A stretch of DNA of 64,000 nucleotides, from contig JAWKPC010000020.1 of the NCBI GenBank assembly GCA_041390865.1, positions 20,505 through 84,504 on the forward strand. The letters are read 5' to 3'. The position numbers were made by a program, and so were the translations under genes. Of the stretch, positions 36,035-44,434 are shown piece after piece. Within the stretch, counting starts at the first letter, position 1. Each line of letters opens with the position of its first letter. The stretch is from JAUIIK01 sp041390865. GTDB lineage: Bacteria; Chloroflexota; Chloroflexia; Thermomicrobiales; CFX8. The notes under the pieces were generated by a model that saw only the letters and a list, made by a program, of their open reading frames with translations, was not told where the DNA came from and ran no database searches.

Positions 36035-37480
36035 TCAGGGGCGGATAGCAGCCGCGATTCCGCGAAGCATCCGGGCGAAGACGACCTGGTGAACCGGGTA
36101 GAGGCCGTACCAGTAGAGCTTGCCGAAGATGCCGACCGGGTCGAAGATCGCCGTCTGGCGAATCCGGGAACCTCCCTCGACGGGCTCGACCTCGAACTGG
36201 AGCCAGGCCCGTCCCGGCAGCTTCATCTCGGCCCGCAGGCGCAGGAGATGGCCGGCATCGAACTCTTCGACCCGCCAGAAATCGACGGTGTCTCCCGGGC
36301 GCATTTGCGATGCGTGCCGTCGTCCCCGGCGCAGGCCGGGACCGCCGACGAGCAGGTCGAAAAATCCGCGAAGCCGCCAGAGGATATTGCCGTAGTACCA
36401 GCCGGCCGAACCGCCGATGCGGCTAATCGGCCGGAATGCCTTCTCCGGAGAGGTCCGGACACGCAACGATCGCGAATCCACGATCCGCGAACCGAACGAC
36501 TTGCCGCCGTAGCTGGTCGTTGCGCCGCTGGACGACAGGGCGTCGGACCAGCGGGTCATGGCGTACTCGCGATCCTCGTTTGAGAGCGCCCGGGCGATCG
36601 CCTCGCTTGCCGAGCGGGGCCGGATGTCGAAGAGTTGCCTGGCCCGCTCGCTCGTCACGACGGTGTCATGGCGCAGGCTATCGACGAGATGACGCCCGAC
36701 CCGGGCATAGACCGGCGTAACCAGCCCGAGCCAGAGACTGGAAATCCCCGGCGAGAGAAACGGCACCGGGATGATTCGCCGGCCCAGGTTCCGTTGGCGG
36801 GCGTATTCAAGCATCAGATCCTGATAGGAGACGACTTCCGAGCCGCCGATCTCAACGATCTCGCTGTCAGCCAACTCGATGTCGAGTGAGGCGACCAGGT
36901 AGGCCAGCACGTCCTCGATCGCAATCGGCTGGGCCTTGCTCCGCACCCAGCGAGGAGCGGTCATCACCGGCAGCTTCTCGACCAGCGCCCTGACCATCTC
37001 GAACGACAGGCTTCCGGAACCGATGATGATCGACGCCCGTAACTCGACCGTCGGGACGCCGGATTCGCGGAGAATCTCGCCGACGCGCTGACGGCTCTCC
37101 AGATGGGGCGAGAGCTCGCCGCTCTCGCCTAGTCCGCCGAGATAGATAATCCGCTTCACCCCGGCTTCACGGGCCGCCCGGGCGAAGTTCGTCGCGCTCT
37201 CGCGCTCCAACCGCTCGAAGTCATCGCCGGTCGCCATCGAATGCACGAGATAGTAGGCAACGTCGACATCCTGAAACGCGGCATCGAGAGTATCCGGATC
37301 GAGCAGATCCCCCTGAACGATGCTGGTCCCGGCGCCCACCCGCGACTCCAGATGGGCGGGCGTTCGCGCCAGACACCGCACCGTTTCCTTTCGTGCTTCG
37401 AGGCGCGGCAGAAGCCGCCCGCCGATGTAGCCCGACGCGCCGGTCAAGAGGATCGTCCGTTGTGAATTCGAGTCGGTCAA
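36035..37480 (-). CDS. NAD(P)-binding epimerase with DUF2867 domain
   Basis: A 481-residue protein. The N-terminal half is an atypical SDR of the NmrA/epimerase type, with the nucleotide loop LLTGASGYIGGRLLP and the second-strand region CLARTPAHLES. The C-terminal half resembles DUF2867, a START-like domain also found in such fusions (SAGWYYGNILWRLRGFFDLL, then TVDFWRVEEFDAGHLLRLRA). Substrate unknown. It is divergent from heliorhodopsin across a 271-bp gap that includes an AT-rich stretch (TATACTATAGATTG at 37657-37670), possibly promoter DNA for one or both genes. Confidence 0.85.
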   Translation of the reverse strand: MTDSNSQRTILLTGASGYIGGRLLPRLEARKETVRCLARTPAHLESRVGAGTSIVQGDLLDPDTLDAAFQDVDVAYYLVHSMATGDDFERLERESATNFARAAREAGVKRIIYLGGLGESGELSPHLESRQRVGEILRESGVPTVELRASIIIGSGSLSFEMVRALVEKLPVMTAPRWVRSKAQPIAIEDVLAYLVASLDIELADSEIVEIGGSEVVSYQDLMLEYARQRNLGRRIIPVPFLSPGISSLWLGLVTPVYARVGRHLVDSLRHDTVVTSERARQLFDIRPRSASEAIARALSNEDREYAMTRWSDALSSSGATTSYGGKSFGSRIVDSRSLRVRTSPEKAFRPISRIGGSAGWYYGNILWRLRGFFDLLVGGPGLRRGRRHASQMRPGDTVDFWRVEEFDAGHLLRLRAEMKLPGRAWLQFEVEPVEGGSRIRQTAIFDPVGIFGKLYWYGLYPVHQVVFARMLRGIAAAIRP

Positions 37481-37751
37481 GTGTGGTTCCTGACGGGTTC
37501 ATCGCGGTTCGGAATCAACCCGAACGCGATTGTTGATCGATCGCGGAAAAGAAAGAAGTGGGCCGGATGGTCGCAACTGATGGCTAGAAAGCTGGCCCCG
37601 GTACACAGCAAATCAGCGCCGCTCAGTTGGTCCATCGACCCACGTCTAGATAAACTTATACTATAGATTGATGTATTGCAAGTGGTAATCTCAGATTCAT
37701 CTCCTCCACCTGATGATTCGCGATCGACCTCGGCAAGAAGGGATCAGAAAT

Positions 37752-38546
37752 ATGGATACATCGGACGATAGAAAATCCGACCGGGACGCCAGCGGCCGGG
37801 GGCTACGGAGAGACAACCTGATCGTCGGGCTGATCCATCTGGCCCAGGTCATCGTGCTCGTCGTCCTCAGCAACGACTTCACGCTACCGATGACGGAATC
37901 ATTCCTCGACGGCCCGCCAGGCCTGACGACGCCCGGAGCGCCGGAGGTCATCTGGGATCTGCCGCTTGGCTACGCCGTCGCGTTCTTCCTGCTCCTGGCA
38001 GCAATCGATCATCTGCTTATGGCGGCGCCGGGAATCTGGGAATGGTACAGCCGCAACCTCGGCCGCGGGATAAACTACGCCCGCTGGTGGGAGTATTCGG
38101 TCAGCGCGTCACTGATGGCGGTGCTGATCGCGATGCTGACGGGTATCTCCGACATCACGGCACTGATCGGCATCTTCGGCGCTAACGCGGCGATGATCTA
38201 CTTCGGTATGGTCATGGAGATCTTCAACCGGCCCGACGACAAGGAGATCAACTGGACGCCCTACCTGTTCGGTTGCGTCGCGGGAGCGGTGCCGTGGATC
38301 GCGATCGGCGTCGCGTTGATCGGCGCTCAGATCGAGTCGGACGGACAGGTGCCCACCTTCGTCTTCGGCATCTTCGTCTCGCTCTTCATCCTCTTCAACA
38401 GCTTCGCGGTGAACATGGTCCTCCAGTACAAGCGAGTCGGAAAGTGGCGCGACTACATCTTCGGGGAGCGCGCTTACATCGTGCTGAGTCTGACGGCCAA
38501 GACGGCGCTGGCCTGGCAGATCTTCGCCAACACGCTGATCGACTGA
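37752..38546 (+). CDS. Heliorhodopsin
   Basis: A 264-residue seven-helix retinal protein. The retinal-binding lysine is Lys250 in SLTAKTALAWQ. The counterion motif RWWEYSVSAS places the glutamate at 114; histidines at 29 (GLIHLAQ) and 87 (AIDHLLM) match conserved heliorhodopsin positions. This class has the opposite membrane orientation from type 1 rhodopsins. It does not pump ions strongly and is thought to be a photosensor or enzyme regulator. The ATG at 37752 follows GAAGGGA. No retinal-synthesis gene is in the window. Confidence 0.92.
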   Translation: MDTSDDRKSDRDASGRGLRRDNLIVGLIHLAQVIVLVVLSNDFTLPMTESFLDGPPGLTTPGAPEVIWDLPLGYAVAFFLLLAAIDHLLMAAPGIWEWYSRNLGRGINYARWWEYSVSASLMAVLIAMLTGISDITALIGIFGANAAMIYFGMVMEIFNRPDDKEINWTPYLFGCVAGAVPWIAIGVALIGAQIESDGQVPTFVFGIFVSLFILFNSFAVNMVLQYKRVGKWRDYIFGERAYIVLSLTAKTALAWQIFANTLID

Positions 38547-38959
38547 TGGTCGACAGGAGGGCTGGCAACAGATCTGGCGAGCGCCACCGGGCATCAACAG
38601 CCGAACGAGAGCCGGTCAGCTTGCTCTCCCTCCGGCATCCCGACGAAGGAGGCATCTGCGACCACCAGCCTGCTATTCGGGGGCAGGCGAACACCACCGC
38701 CCGAATGATGCTGCCGGCCTGCGCTCTCAGCCGGACGGCCCGACGGCGCTGTCAGATCCCTTCCATCGGGATGCCGATGTGATTGCGCTCGAATACTGTG
38801 AGGGAAATCGAGTGCGGCCGCGAGTGCCGCACGGAATCGCACAGCACAAACACATGTCGTGAGAAAAAGTCATCAGAGGGCAGGGTACGGTAGAGACAGG
38901 TCCTCAAACGGTGTTCGAGATATTCCCGTATGCCGCCCGACCAGGCCGGCAGGCTCCGG
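38547..38959. other. Gap after heliorhodopsin; one small hairpin
   Basis: I see no gene here. A hairpin with arms GTGCGGC (38812-38818) and GCCGCAC (38826-38832) lies about 270 bases after the heliorhodopsin stop and could end one of the convergent transcripts. Nothing else is recognised. Confidence 0.3.
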
Positions 38960-39169
38960 CTACTTCCAGGCCTCTTCCGAACGCTGCTCGTAGTGATCGA
39001 AAGCGTTGATCAATCCCTGGAGCACTTCGGCGGTCGTCTCGAAGAGCGCCTCCGCCTTCGGATCCTCGAACTTGGAGATGTCTTCTCGAAGGTGATTCAT
39101 CGTCTCGGTCATTTGTGCTTTGACCTTGGCGGTGTGATGCCGCGGGTCCGAATCGGGTCGCTGGGCCAT
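38960..39169 (-). CDS. Small helical protein of unknown function
   Basis: A 69-residue protein, MAQRPDSDPRHHTAKVKAQM followed by a strongly amphipathic helix ending EQRSEEAWK. The ATG has GAAAGG seven bases upstream, so translation is credible. I do not recognise a family. It is divergent from padR-chrA and shares with it a gap containing two GATATCG-type inverted repeats, so the three genes may be under one regulator. Confidence 0.6.
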   Translation of the reverse strand: MAQRPDSDPRHHTAKVKAQMTETMNHLREDISKFEDPKAEALFETTAEVLQGLINAFDHYEQRSEEAWK

Positions 39170-39251
39170 GTTGCGAACCTTTCGCTATTCGCTTGTAAAG
39201 TGAGACGTGCACCGGACGGCAATGTCCGGAGCGATGCCATTTACGAAAGCC

Positions 39252-39336
39252 GATATCGCTCTTCGACGATATCACAGGAACTCGTATGCACAATGGCGCG
39301 ACCCGAGCCAAGCAGTTGATATCGTGCTACGATAAC
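39252..39336. promoter_or_regulatory. Candidate PadR operators
   Basis: There are two related inverted repeats in the divergent gap. The first is GATATCG (39252-39258) with CGATATC (39267-39273), spaced by 8 bases. The second is GATATCG (39318-39324) with CGATAAC (39330-39336), spaced by 5. The second ends 13 bp before the padR start. PadR-family repressors usually control their own gene, so these are the expected binding sites, but this is inference. Confidence 0.5.
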
Positions 39337-39349
39337 GGCAGGTGATAAT

Positions 39350-39706
39350 ATGCTGCGAGACTTCTTTCTTGGCTTCATCAAGATCCACATCCTCCATCAC
39401 GCGGCGGAGGAACCGATCTACGGGCTCTGGATGATCGAGGAGCTGCGCAGCCATGGTTACGACCTGAGCCCCGGGACGCTCTATCCGATCCTCCACGGCC
39501 TGGAGGAATCCGGCTATCTCGTCTCGGAAGAACGGCTCGTCAGCGGCAAGGTGCGCAAGTATTACGCGATTACCGGCGAGGGCCGGACGATGCTCGCCCG
39601 GGCCCGCCGCCAGATCCGGGAACTGACCGGCGAGGTGATTGCCGGGTCCGACGAGCCGCCGATTGCTGATATCGACAGCAACGACGAGGACGCGCCGAAG
39701 GAATAG
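39350..39706 (+). CDS. PadR-family transcriptional regulator
   Basis: A 118-residue regulator with a winged helix (GLWMIEELRSHGYDLSPGTL, YPILHGLEESGYLVSEERLV) and a C-terminal dimerisation helix. AGGTG precedes the ATG. It lies 32 bp upstream of the chromate-transporter-like gene, which is a common PadR partner. Most PadR proteins are repressors released by a small ligand; here chromate or another oxyanion stress may be the signal. Confidence 0.93.
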   Translation: MLRDFFLGFIKIHILHHAAEEPIYGLWMIEELRSHGYDLSPGTLYPILHGLEESGYLVSEERLVSGKVRKYYAITGEGRTMLARARRQIRELTGEVIAGSDEPPIADIDSNDEDAPKE

Positions 39707-39738
39707 CGCGTCCAGCTGCGGAAAGGGCGCGGACGCGG

Positions 39739-40957
39739 ATGAGTGGAACGGAAACAGACCCATCCTTGCCCGAGAGCCGGGACGGTTCGCCGGATAACCT
39801 GCGGGAAGTTGCACTGCTTGCCTTCAAGCTCGGCATCACGGCCTTCGGCGGACCAGCCGCCCACATCGCGATGCTCCGGCAAGAGGTGGTCGAGCGCCGC
39901 AAGTGGATGACCGACCAGCACTTCCTCGACATGATCGGCCTGACCAATCTCGTCCCGGGGCCGAACTCGACCGAGATGGTGATCCACTCCGGCTACGAGC
40001 GGGCAGGCTGGAAGGGACTCATCACTGCCGGGGCGCTCTTTATCTTACCGGCCTTCAGCCTCGTGCTGTTCTTCTCCGTACTCTATGTGGAGTACGGGAC
40101 GTCGACGACCGGCGAGTGGCTGCTGTACGGGATCAAGCCGATCATCATCGCCATCGTCGCCCAGGCCATCTGGGGTCTCGGCAGAACGGCGGTGGACACC
40201 GGCGATACCGTCAAGACGGCGATCATGGCGCTGATCGGCATAGCCGTCGCGGCGCTCTTCTTCCTCGATGTAAACGAGATCATCCTACTCTTCGGCGGCG
40301 CAATCGCCGGCGGAGCGCTGCTGATGATCCACAAGAAGCGTCAGGCAGGAGCGCTGACGCTCGGATTGCTGCCGCTCTGGCTGCTCAAGATCCCGATGCT
40401 GGCGCTCGCCGTCCCGGACAACGCACCGGTCTCCTACAGCGCCACCAGGCTTTTTCTGACATTCCTGAAGATCGGCGCGGTGCTCTACGGCTCCGGCTAC
40501 GTTCTCCTTGCCTTCCTCGAGAGCGACTTCGTCAACAATTACGGCTGGCTGACCCAGGAGCAATTGATCGACGGCGTCGCGATCGGCCAGTTCACGCCCG
40601 GGCCGGTCTTCACGACGGCCACCTTCGTCGGCTACGTGACCGGCGGCTTCACCGGCGCGATCCTGGCGACGCTCGGCATCTTTATCCCATCCTTCATCTT
40701 CGTCGCCCTGATGCGGCCGGCCCTGAGCCGGGCACGCGGACGCGACTGGACCGCCGCTCTGCTCGACGGCGTCAACGGCGGCGCTCGGCCTGATGGCTGC
40801 CGTGACCTGGCGGCTCGGCGAAGCGGCGATCATCGACGTCGTGACGGCACTGCTGGCGATCGGCGCGCTGCTCGTCCTGCTGCGCTTCAAGCCCAACTCC
40901 GCCTGGCTGATCATCGCCGGCGCGGCGGTGGGACTGACCTATCAAGGGCTGTTCTAG
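39739..40957 (+). pseudogene. chrA: ChrA-type chromate transporter, one frameshift
   Basis: A membrane protein of about 406 residues of the CHR family. Both halves of the duplicated family are seen, with FGGPAAHIAMLRQEVVERRK and VPGPNSTEMV in the first and GQFTPGPVFTTATFVGY in the second. The reading frame changes at about 40775 (AACGGCGGCGC), most simply a small indel. The correct C-terminus (ALGLMAAVTWRLGEA to VGLTYQGLF) follows in the next frame, ending at 40957. ChrA exports chromate by proton exchange; some relatives have other roles. It is probably intact in the cell. Confidence 0.85.
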
Positions 40958-40971
40958 TGAGTTGTGACACA

Positions 40972-41123
40972 TGATGTGACAAATCCGTGGTCACTCCCAG
41001 GAAGCTGAAGACCATCCAAGATTGTCATTTCGAGCCGGGTACCCACGCTCAGCGGGTGTGAGAAATCTCAGTCGCACACCAGTGACGCGCTACCCTGAGA
41101 TTTCTCCCGCTGGTCGAAATGAC
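40972..41123. repeat. Dispersed hairpin element, copy B
   Basis: GTCATTTCGA (41024-41033) and TCGAAATGAC (41114-41123) are perfect inverted ends. Inside are GAGAAATCTC (41060-41069) and TGAGATTTCTC (41096-41106). The flanking block ATGATGTGACAAATCC (from 40973) is the reverse complement of the block in copy A at about 25865-25915. The element lies between the convergent chrA and molybdoenzyme genes. Confidence 0.75.
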
Positions 41124-41167
41124 AAGCTTGCTGCTGTGGAGTCGTCCGGGACGCACAGAATAGTCGA

Positions 41168-43483
41168 TCAATCCTCGATGATGCGGGGCGGTGCGGTCAC
41201 CGTGATCGGCGGGATCTCGCCGTCCCAGCGCTCGACCTCGACCAGCGCATGCTGCCCGGCGCTGCCCTGAGCGAGCTTCGATGTGCCGCGATCCAGCGTG
41301 ACCGTATTCGGGTTGCCGTGGACGCACATGCTGGACGGGTCCGACGGGTCAAGCGGGTCGTACCAGGCGCCAGTCGAGATCTGGACGATTCGCGGCCGGA
41401 CGTCATCGGTCAGGCGGACCCCGGCCAGGAAGCTGCCGCGGTCGTTGAAGACGCGCGCGACATCGCCGTCGGAGATACCGCGAGCCGCCGCATCGTCCGG
41501 GTGCATCCGCAGCGGTTCACGTCCCTGAATCTTCGAGTTCTGGCTATGGTCGCCGACGTCGAGCTGGCTGTGGAGCCGGGTGCGAGGGTTGTTGGCGATC
41601 ATCATCAGCGGGAAGCGCTCGCTCGCCTCGCTCCCCAGCCACTCCTCGGGGCTGAACCAGGCCGGGTGACCGGGACAATCGTCGTACTCGAAGCCGGCGA
41701 CATCCTCCGAGTACAGCTCGAACTTGCCGCTCGGCGTCGAGAGCGGATTCGACTCCGGATCGGCCCGGAACTCGGAGAAGAGCACCTGCGAGTCATCGAA
41801 TGGCAGCTCGATGTACCCCTCGGCCCAGAACTGGTCGAAGTCAGGGAAGCGGTAGCCAAGCCGCTCTGCACGGCGCTGCCAGCGCGCGTAGATATGGCGC
41901 AGCCACCCATCCTCATCGCGTCCTTCGGTGAACTCGTCGCCGACGCCGAGCGCATGGGCGAGGTCCGAGAATGTGTCGTAGTCGCTGCGTGCCTGCTCGT
42001 AGGGCGGAAGAGCCTGCTGCATCGCCGCTAGATAGGCATCGTTCTGCGAACCGCCGATATCGTTGCGTTCGAGAGTGATCGTGCTCGGGATGACGATGTC
42101 GGCATGGCGCGCCATCGAGGTCCAGTAGGGATCGTGGACGACAATCGTATCGACCGTGCCGAATGCCTTCCGGAGCCGGCCGAGATCCTGATGATGGTGG
42201 AACGGATTACCGCCGCACCAGTAGACCAGCTTGATCTCCGGATAGCTATAGCTGGCGCCGTCGTAGTCGAAGGCCGCGCCGGGATTGAGCAGCATGTCGG
42301 AGATACGGGCAACCGGGATGAACGTCCCGGCCCGGTTCGCGCCCTGGCCGAGCCCGGGTAAGCCGACCCCTTCGGGAAGGCGTCCCTCACCCATCCGCTG
42401 GACCGAGCCGTAGCCGAAACCGTAGCCGCCGCCCGGCAACCCGAGGTCGCCGGTCATTGCTGACAACGCCAGCGCCATCCAGGGTACCTGCTCGCCGTAC
42501 TCCGCCCGTTGGAGCGACCAGGTCGTGTTGATCAATGTGCGTTTGGCGGCCATCCGCCGGGCGAGGTCGCGCATGACCCCGGCCGGAATCTCGCTCAGTG
42601 ATTCGGCCCACTCGGGCGTCTTCGGCTGGCCGTCGTCGAGACCGAGGATATAGCGCTCGAGCCGATCGAAACCAACGCAGTAACGATCGAGGAAATCCCG
42701 GTCATGTAGATCCTCGTCGATCAGGGTGTAGGCCATGCCGAGCATGACCGCGACATCGGAGCCGGGCCGGACCGGATGCCAGGCGCCGTCGACGTTGTCC
42801 GGAATGTCGTCCCGTAATGGACTGAAGACGACGAACTCGGCCCCGTTTTCAATCGCCTGATCCAGAAACGACCGTGTCCGGTGGCGAAAGACGCCGCCGT
42901 TGCTGACGGCCGTGTTCTTCATCGGGACGCCGCCGAAGGTGACGAAGAGTTCGCAGTGATCGACGATCGACCTCCAGCCGGTACTGGCATAGCGCAGCAT
43001 CTCGGCGCTGCCGATCACCCGCCGCAGAATCACGTCGCCGGCCGCATGGCTGTAGGAGTCGACCGATGCGGTGTAGCCGCCGAGCGTATTCAGGAAGCGG
43101 TGGACCTGACTCTGCGCGTGGTGGAAACGGCCGGCGCTTGCCCAGCCATAGGACCCGCCGTAAACGGAAGAAGCGCCGAAACCGTCATAGACGCGCCGCA
43201 GCTCGCCGGACAGCAACTCGGTCAGGCGTTCCCCCGAGACGGGCACGAACGGCTCGGCGCCGCGTTTGTCCGACGGGCCGGGGCCGCTCTCGAGCCAACC
43301 GGACCGGATCATGGGCCGGGCGATGCGCGTGGCGTGACGGGCGCTGCTGGCGACATTATCGAGCACCGGGGATGGGTTAGGATCATGTTCGAATGGCGTG
43401 ATCGAGATGAGCTCGCCGTCCTCGACGACCGCGTCATAGGCACCCCAGTGGGCGAGGTTGGGTCTGGTTACGCGCGTGGCCAT
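41168..43483 (-). CDS. TorZ/BisC-type molybdopterin oxidoreductase
   Basis: A 771-residue enzyme of the DMSO-reductase family. The molybdenum ligand is Ser111 in VYGGSYGWASAG, as in TMAO/biotin sulfoxide reductases, and there is no N-terminal iron-sulfur cluster motif. Cofactor-binding segments include WSLQRAEYGEQVPWMALALS and NNPRTRLHSQLDVGD. I chose the ATG at 43483, which has GAAGG upstream; no Tat signal is then present, so it is probably cytoplasmic like BisC, reducing sulfoxides or N-oxides. The longer open frame has no homology in its extra 75 residues. No maturation gene is nearby. Confidence 0.9.
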   Translation of the reverse strand: MATRVTRPNLAHWGAYDAVVEDGELISITPFEHDPNPSPVLDNVASSARHATRIARPMIRSGWLESGPGPSDKRGAEPFVPVSGERLTELLSGELRRVYDGFGASSVYGGSYGWASAGRFHHAQSQVHRFLNTLGGYTASVDSYSHAAGDVILRRVIGSAEMLRYASTGWRSIVDHCELFVTFGGVPMKNTAVSNGGVFRHRTRSFLDQAIENGAEFVVFSPLRDDIPDNVDGAWHPVRPGSDVAVMLGMAYTLIDEDLHDRDFLDRYCVGFDRLERYILGLDDGQPKTPEWAESLSEIPAGVMRDLARRMAAKRTLINTTWSLQRAEYGEQVPWMALALSAMTGDLGLPGGGYGFGYGSVQRMGEGRLPEGVGLPGLGQGANRAGTFIPVARISDMLLNPGAAFDYDGASYSYPEIKLVYWCGGNPFHHHQDLGRLRKAFGTVDTIVVHDPYWTSMARHADIVIPSTITLERNDIGGSQNDAYLAAMQQALPPYEQARSDYDTFSDLAHALGVGDEFTEGRDEDGWLRHIYARWQRRAERLGYRFPDFDQFWAEGYIELPFDDSQVLFSEFRADPESNPLSTPSGKFELYSEDVAGFEYDDCPGHPAWFSPEEWLGSEASERFPLMMIANNPRTRLHSQLDVGDHSQNSKIQGREPLRMHPDDAAARGISDGDVARVFNDRGSFLAGVRLTDDVRPRIVQISTGAWYDPLDPSDPSSMCVHGNPNTVTLDRGTSKLAQGSAGQHALVEVERWDGEIPPITVTAPPRIIED

Positions 43484-43899
43484 AGCACTGCCTTCACATC
43501 GTTTACGACTTGCTGTGTGTTTCGTTCGGATGGTCACTGGATCAGTACAGAGCATAGCCGAACGGTCCTCGCCGGACGCAAACGCCACCTCACCTATCCG
43601 CAACACCGTGCCGCATCGTGCAACGCGGCAGGATGCACCCGCCATGATCTCGCCCAGCACAGAAAGCCTTCTGCATGAGACCGACACATCCCTGTTCAGG
43701 CGTCCCAACGCGCGAGGGATCTCCGCTCACGGTTCTGATCTTGCAGGACAGCCGAGAGGTAACGCAGGAGCGGTTACCAACGCGATCGCTGACAACGAGA
43801 CCACAGAGCTTCGATGCTAGATCCCTCCGCTGATTGTCCTCCGGGCAGCATCAGACGCCGCGGTCATAGCCAGGAAGAGTCGCTTGAAAGGTCGAAAAA
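43484..43899. other. Gap upstream of the molybdoenzyme
   Basis: No gene is supported here. A TATGCT hexamer on the minus strand, near 43550, could be the -10 box for the molybdoenzyme, but its -35 partner is weak. I did not recognise a molybdenum-cofactor riboswitch. Confidence 0.3.
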
Positions 43900-44238
43900 T
43901 CAGACGATTTCGGGCGGTGCCTGAGGGGCCTCGTCACGTTCGTGGAGGCCGTAATCGCGGACAACGCCGGCGATTCGGAGGCGGTAGTTGGAGAAGATCC
44001 CGGTCCGGCCCCGGATCTGAGCATCGCGATGTTCGAGGCGCTCGCGCCAGGTCTGAATGGCCCGCTCATCCTCCCAGAAGGAGAGCGACAGGATCTTGTC
44101 CGGGTCAGTCAGGCTCTGGAAGCGCTCGATCGAGATGAAACCGTCGATGTCATCCAGCAATGGCCGCAACTCGGCGGCAATATCCAGATAGGTCTGCTTT
44201 TCACCTTCCGCCGGAAACACCTCGAAAATGACCGCCAT
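43900..44238 (-). CDS. ABM-domain monooxygenase-like protein
   Basis: A 112-residue protein of the antibiotic biosynthesis monooxygenase (dimeric alpha/beta barrel) type: FEVFPAEGEKQTYLDIAAEL, then GFISIERFQS, then ILSLSFWEDERAIQTWRE. Small ABM proteins include quinone and heme-oxygen enzymes, but most are of unknown substrate. It stands alone on its strand. Confidence 0.85.
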   Translation of the reverse strand: MAVIFEVFPAEGEKQTYLDIAAELRPLLDDIDGFISIERFQSLTDPDKILSLSFWEDERAIQTWRERLEHRDAQIRGRTGIFSNYRLRIAGVVRDYGLHERDEAPQAPPEIV

Positions 44239-44434
44239 CATGGTGGATTGATGCCCTTCACTCGACGGAGCAAGTCTCGTCCAAGTCAGACGCCGCCCGG
44301 AGGACCGCGAACGGGCGACAACGATAGACCATCCAGCGTGACGGCGGCGCTAATCCAGCCACGTCCGGCAGCCATGGAAAACTCAACTCGCATGCGCGAC
44401 CGATCACCGTTCATGGACGGCCCGAACCAATGGA

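Noticed and set aside
43484..43899. Possible molybdenum-cofactor riboswitch ahead of the molybdoenzyme
   Set aside because: I looked for its conserved core and stems on the minus strand and did not find a convincing fit.
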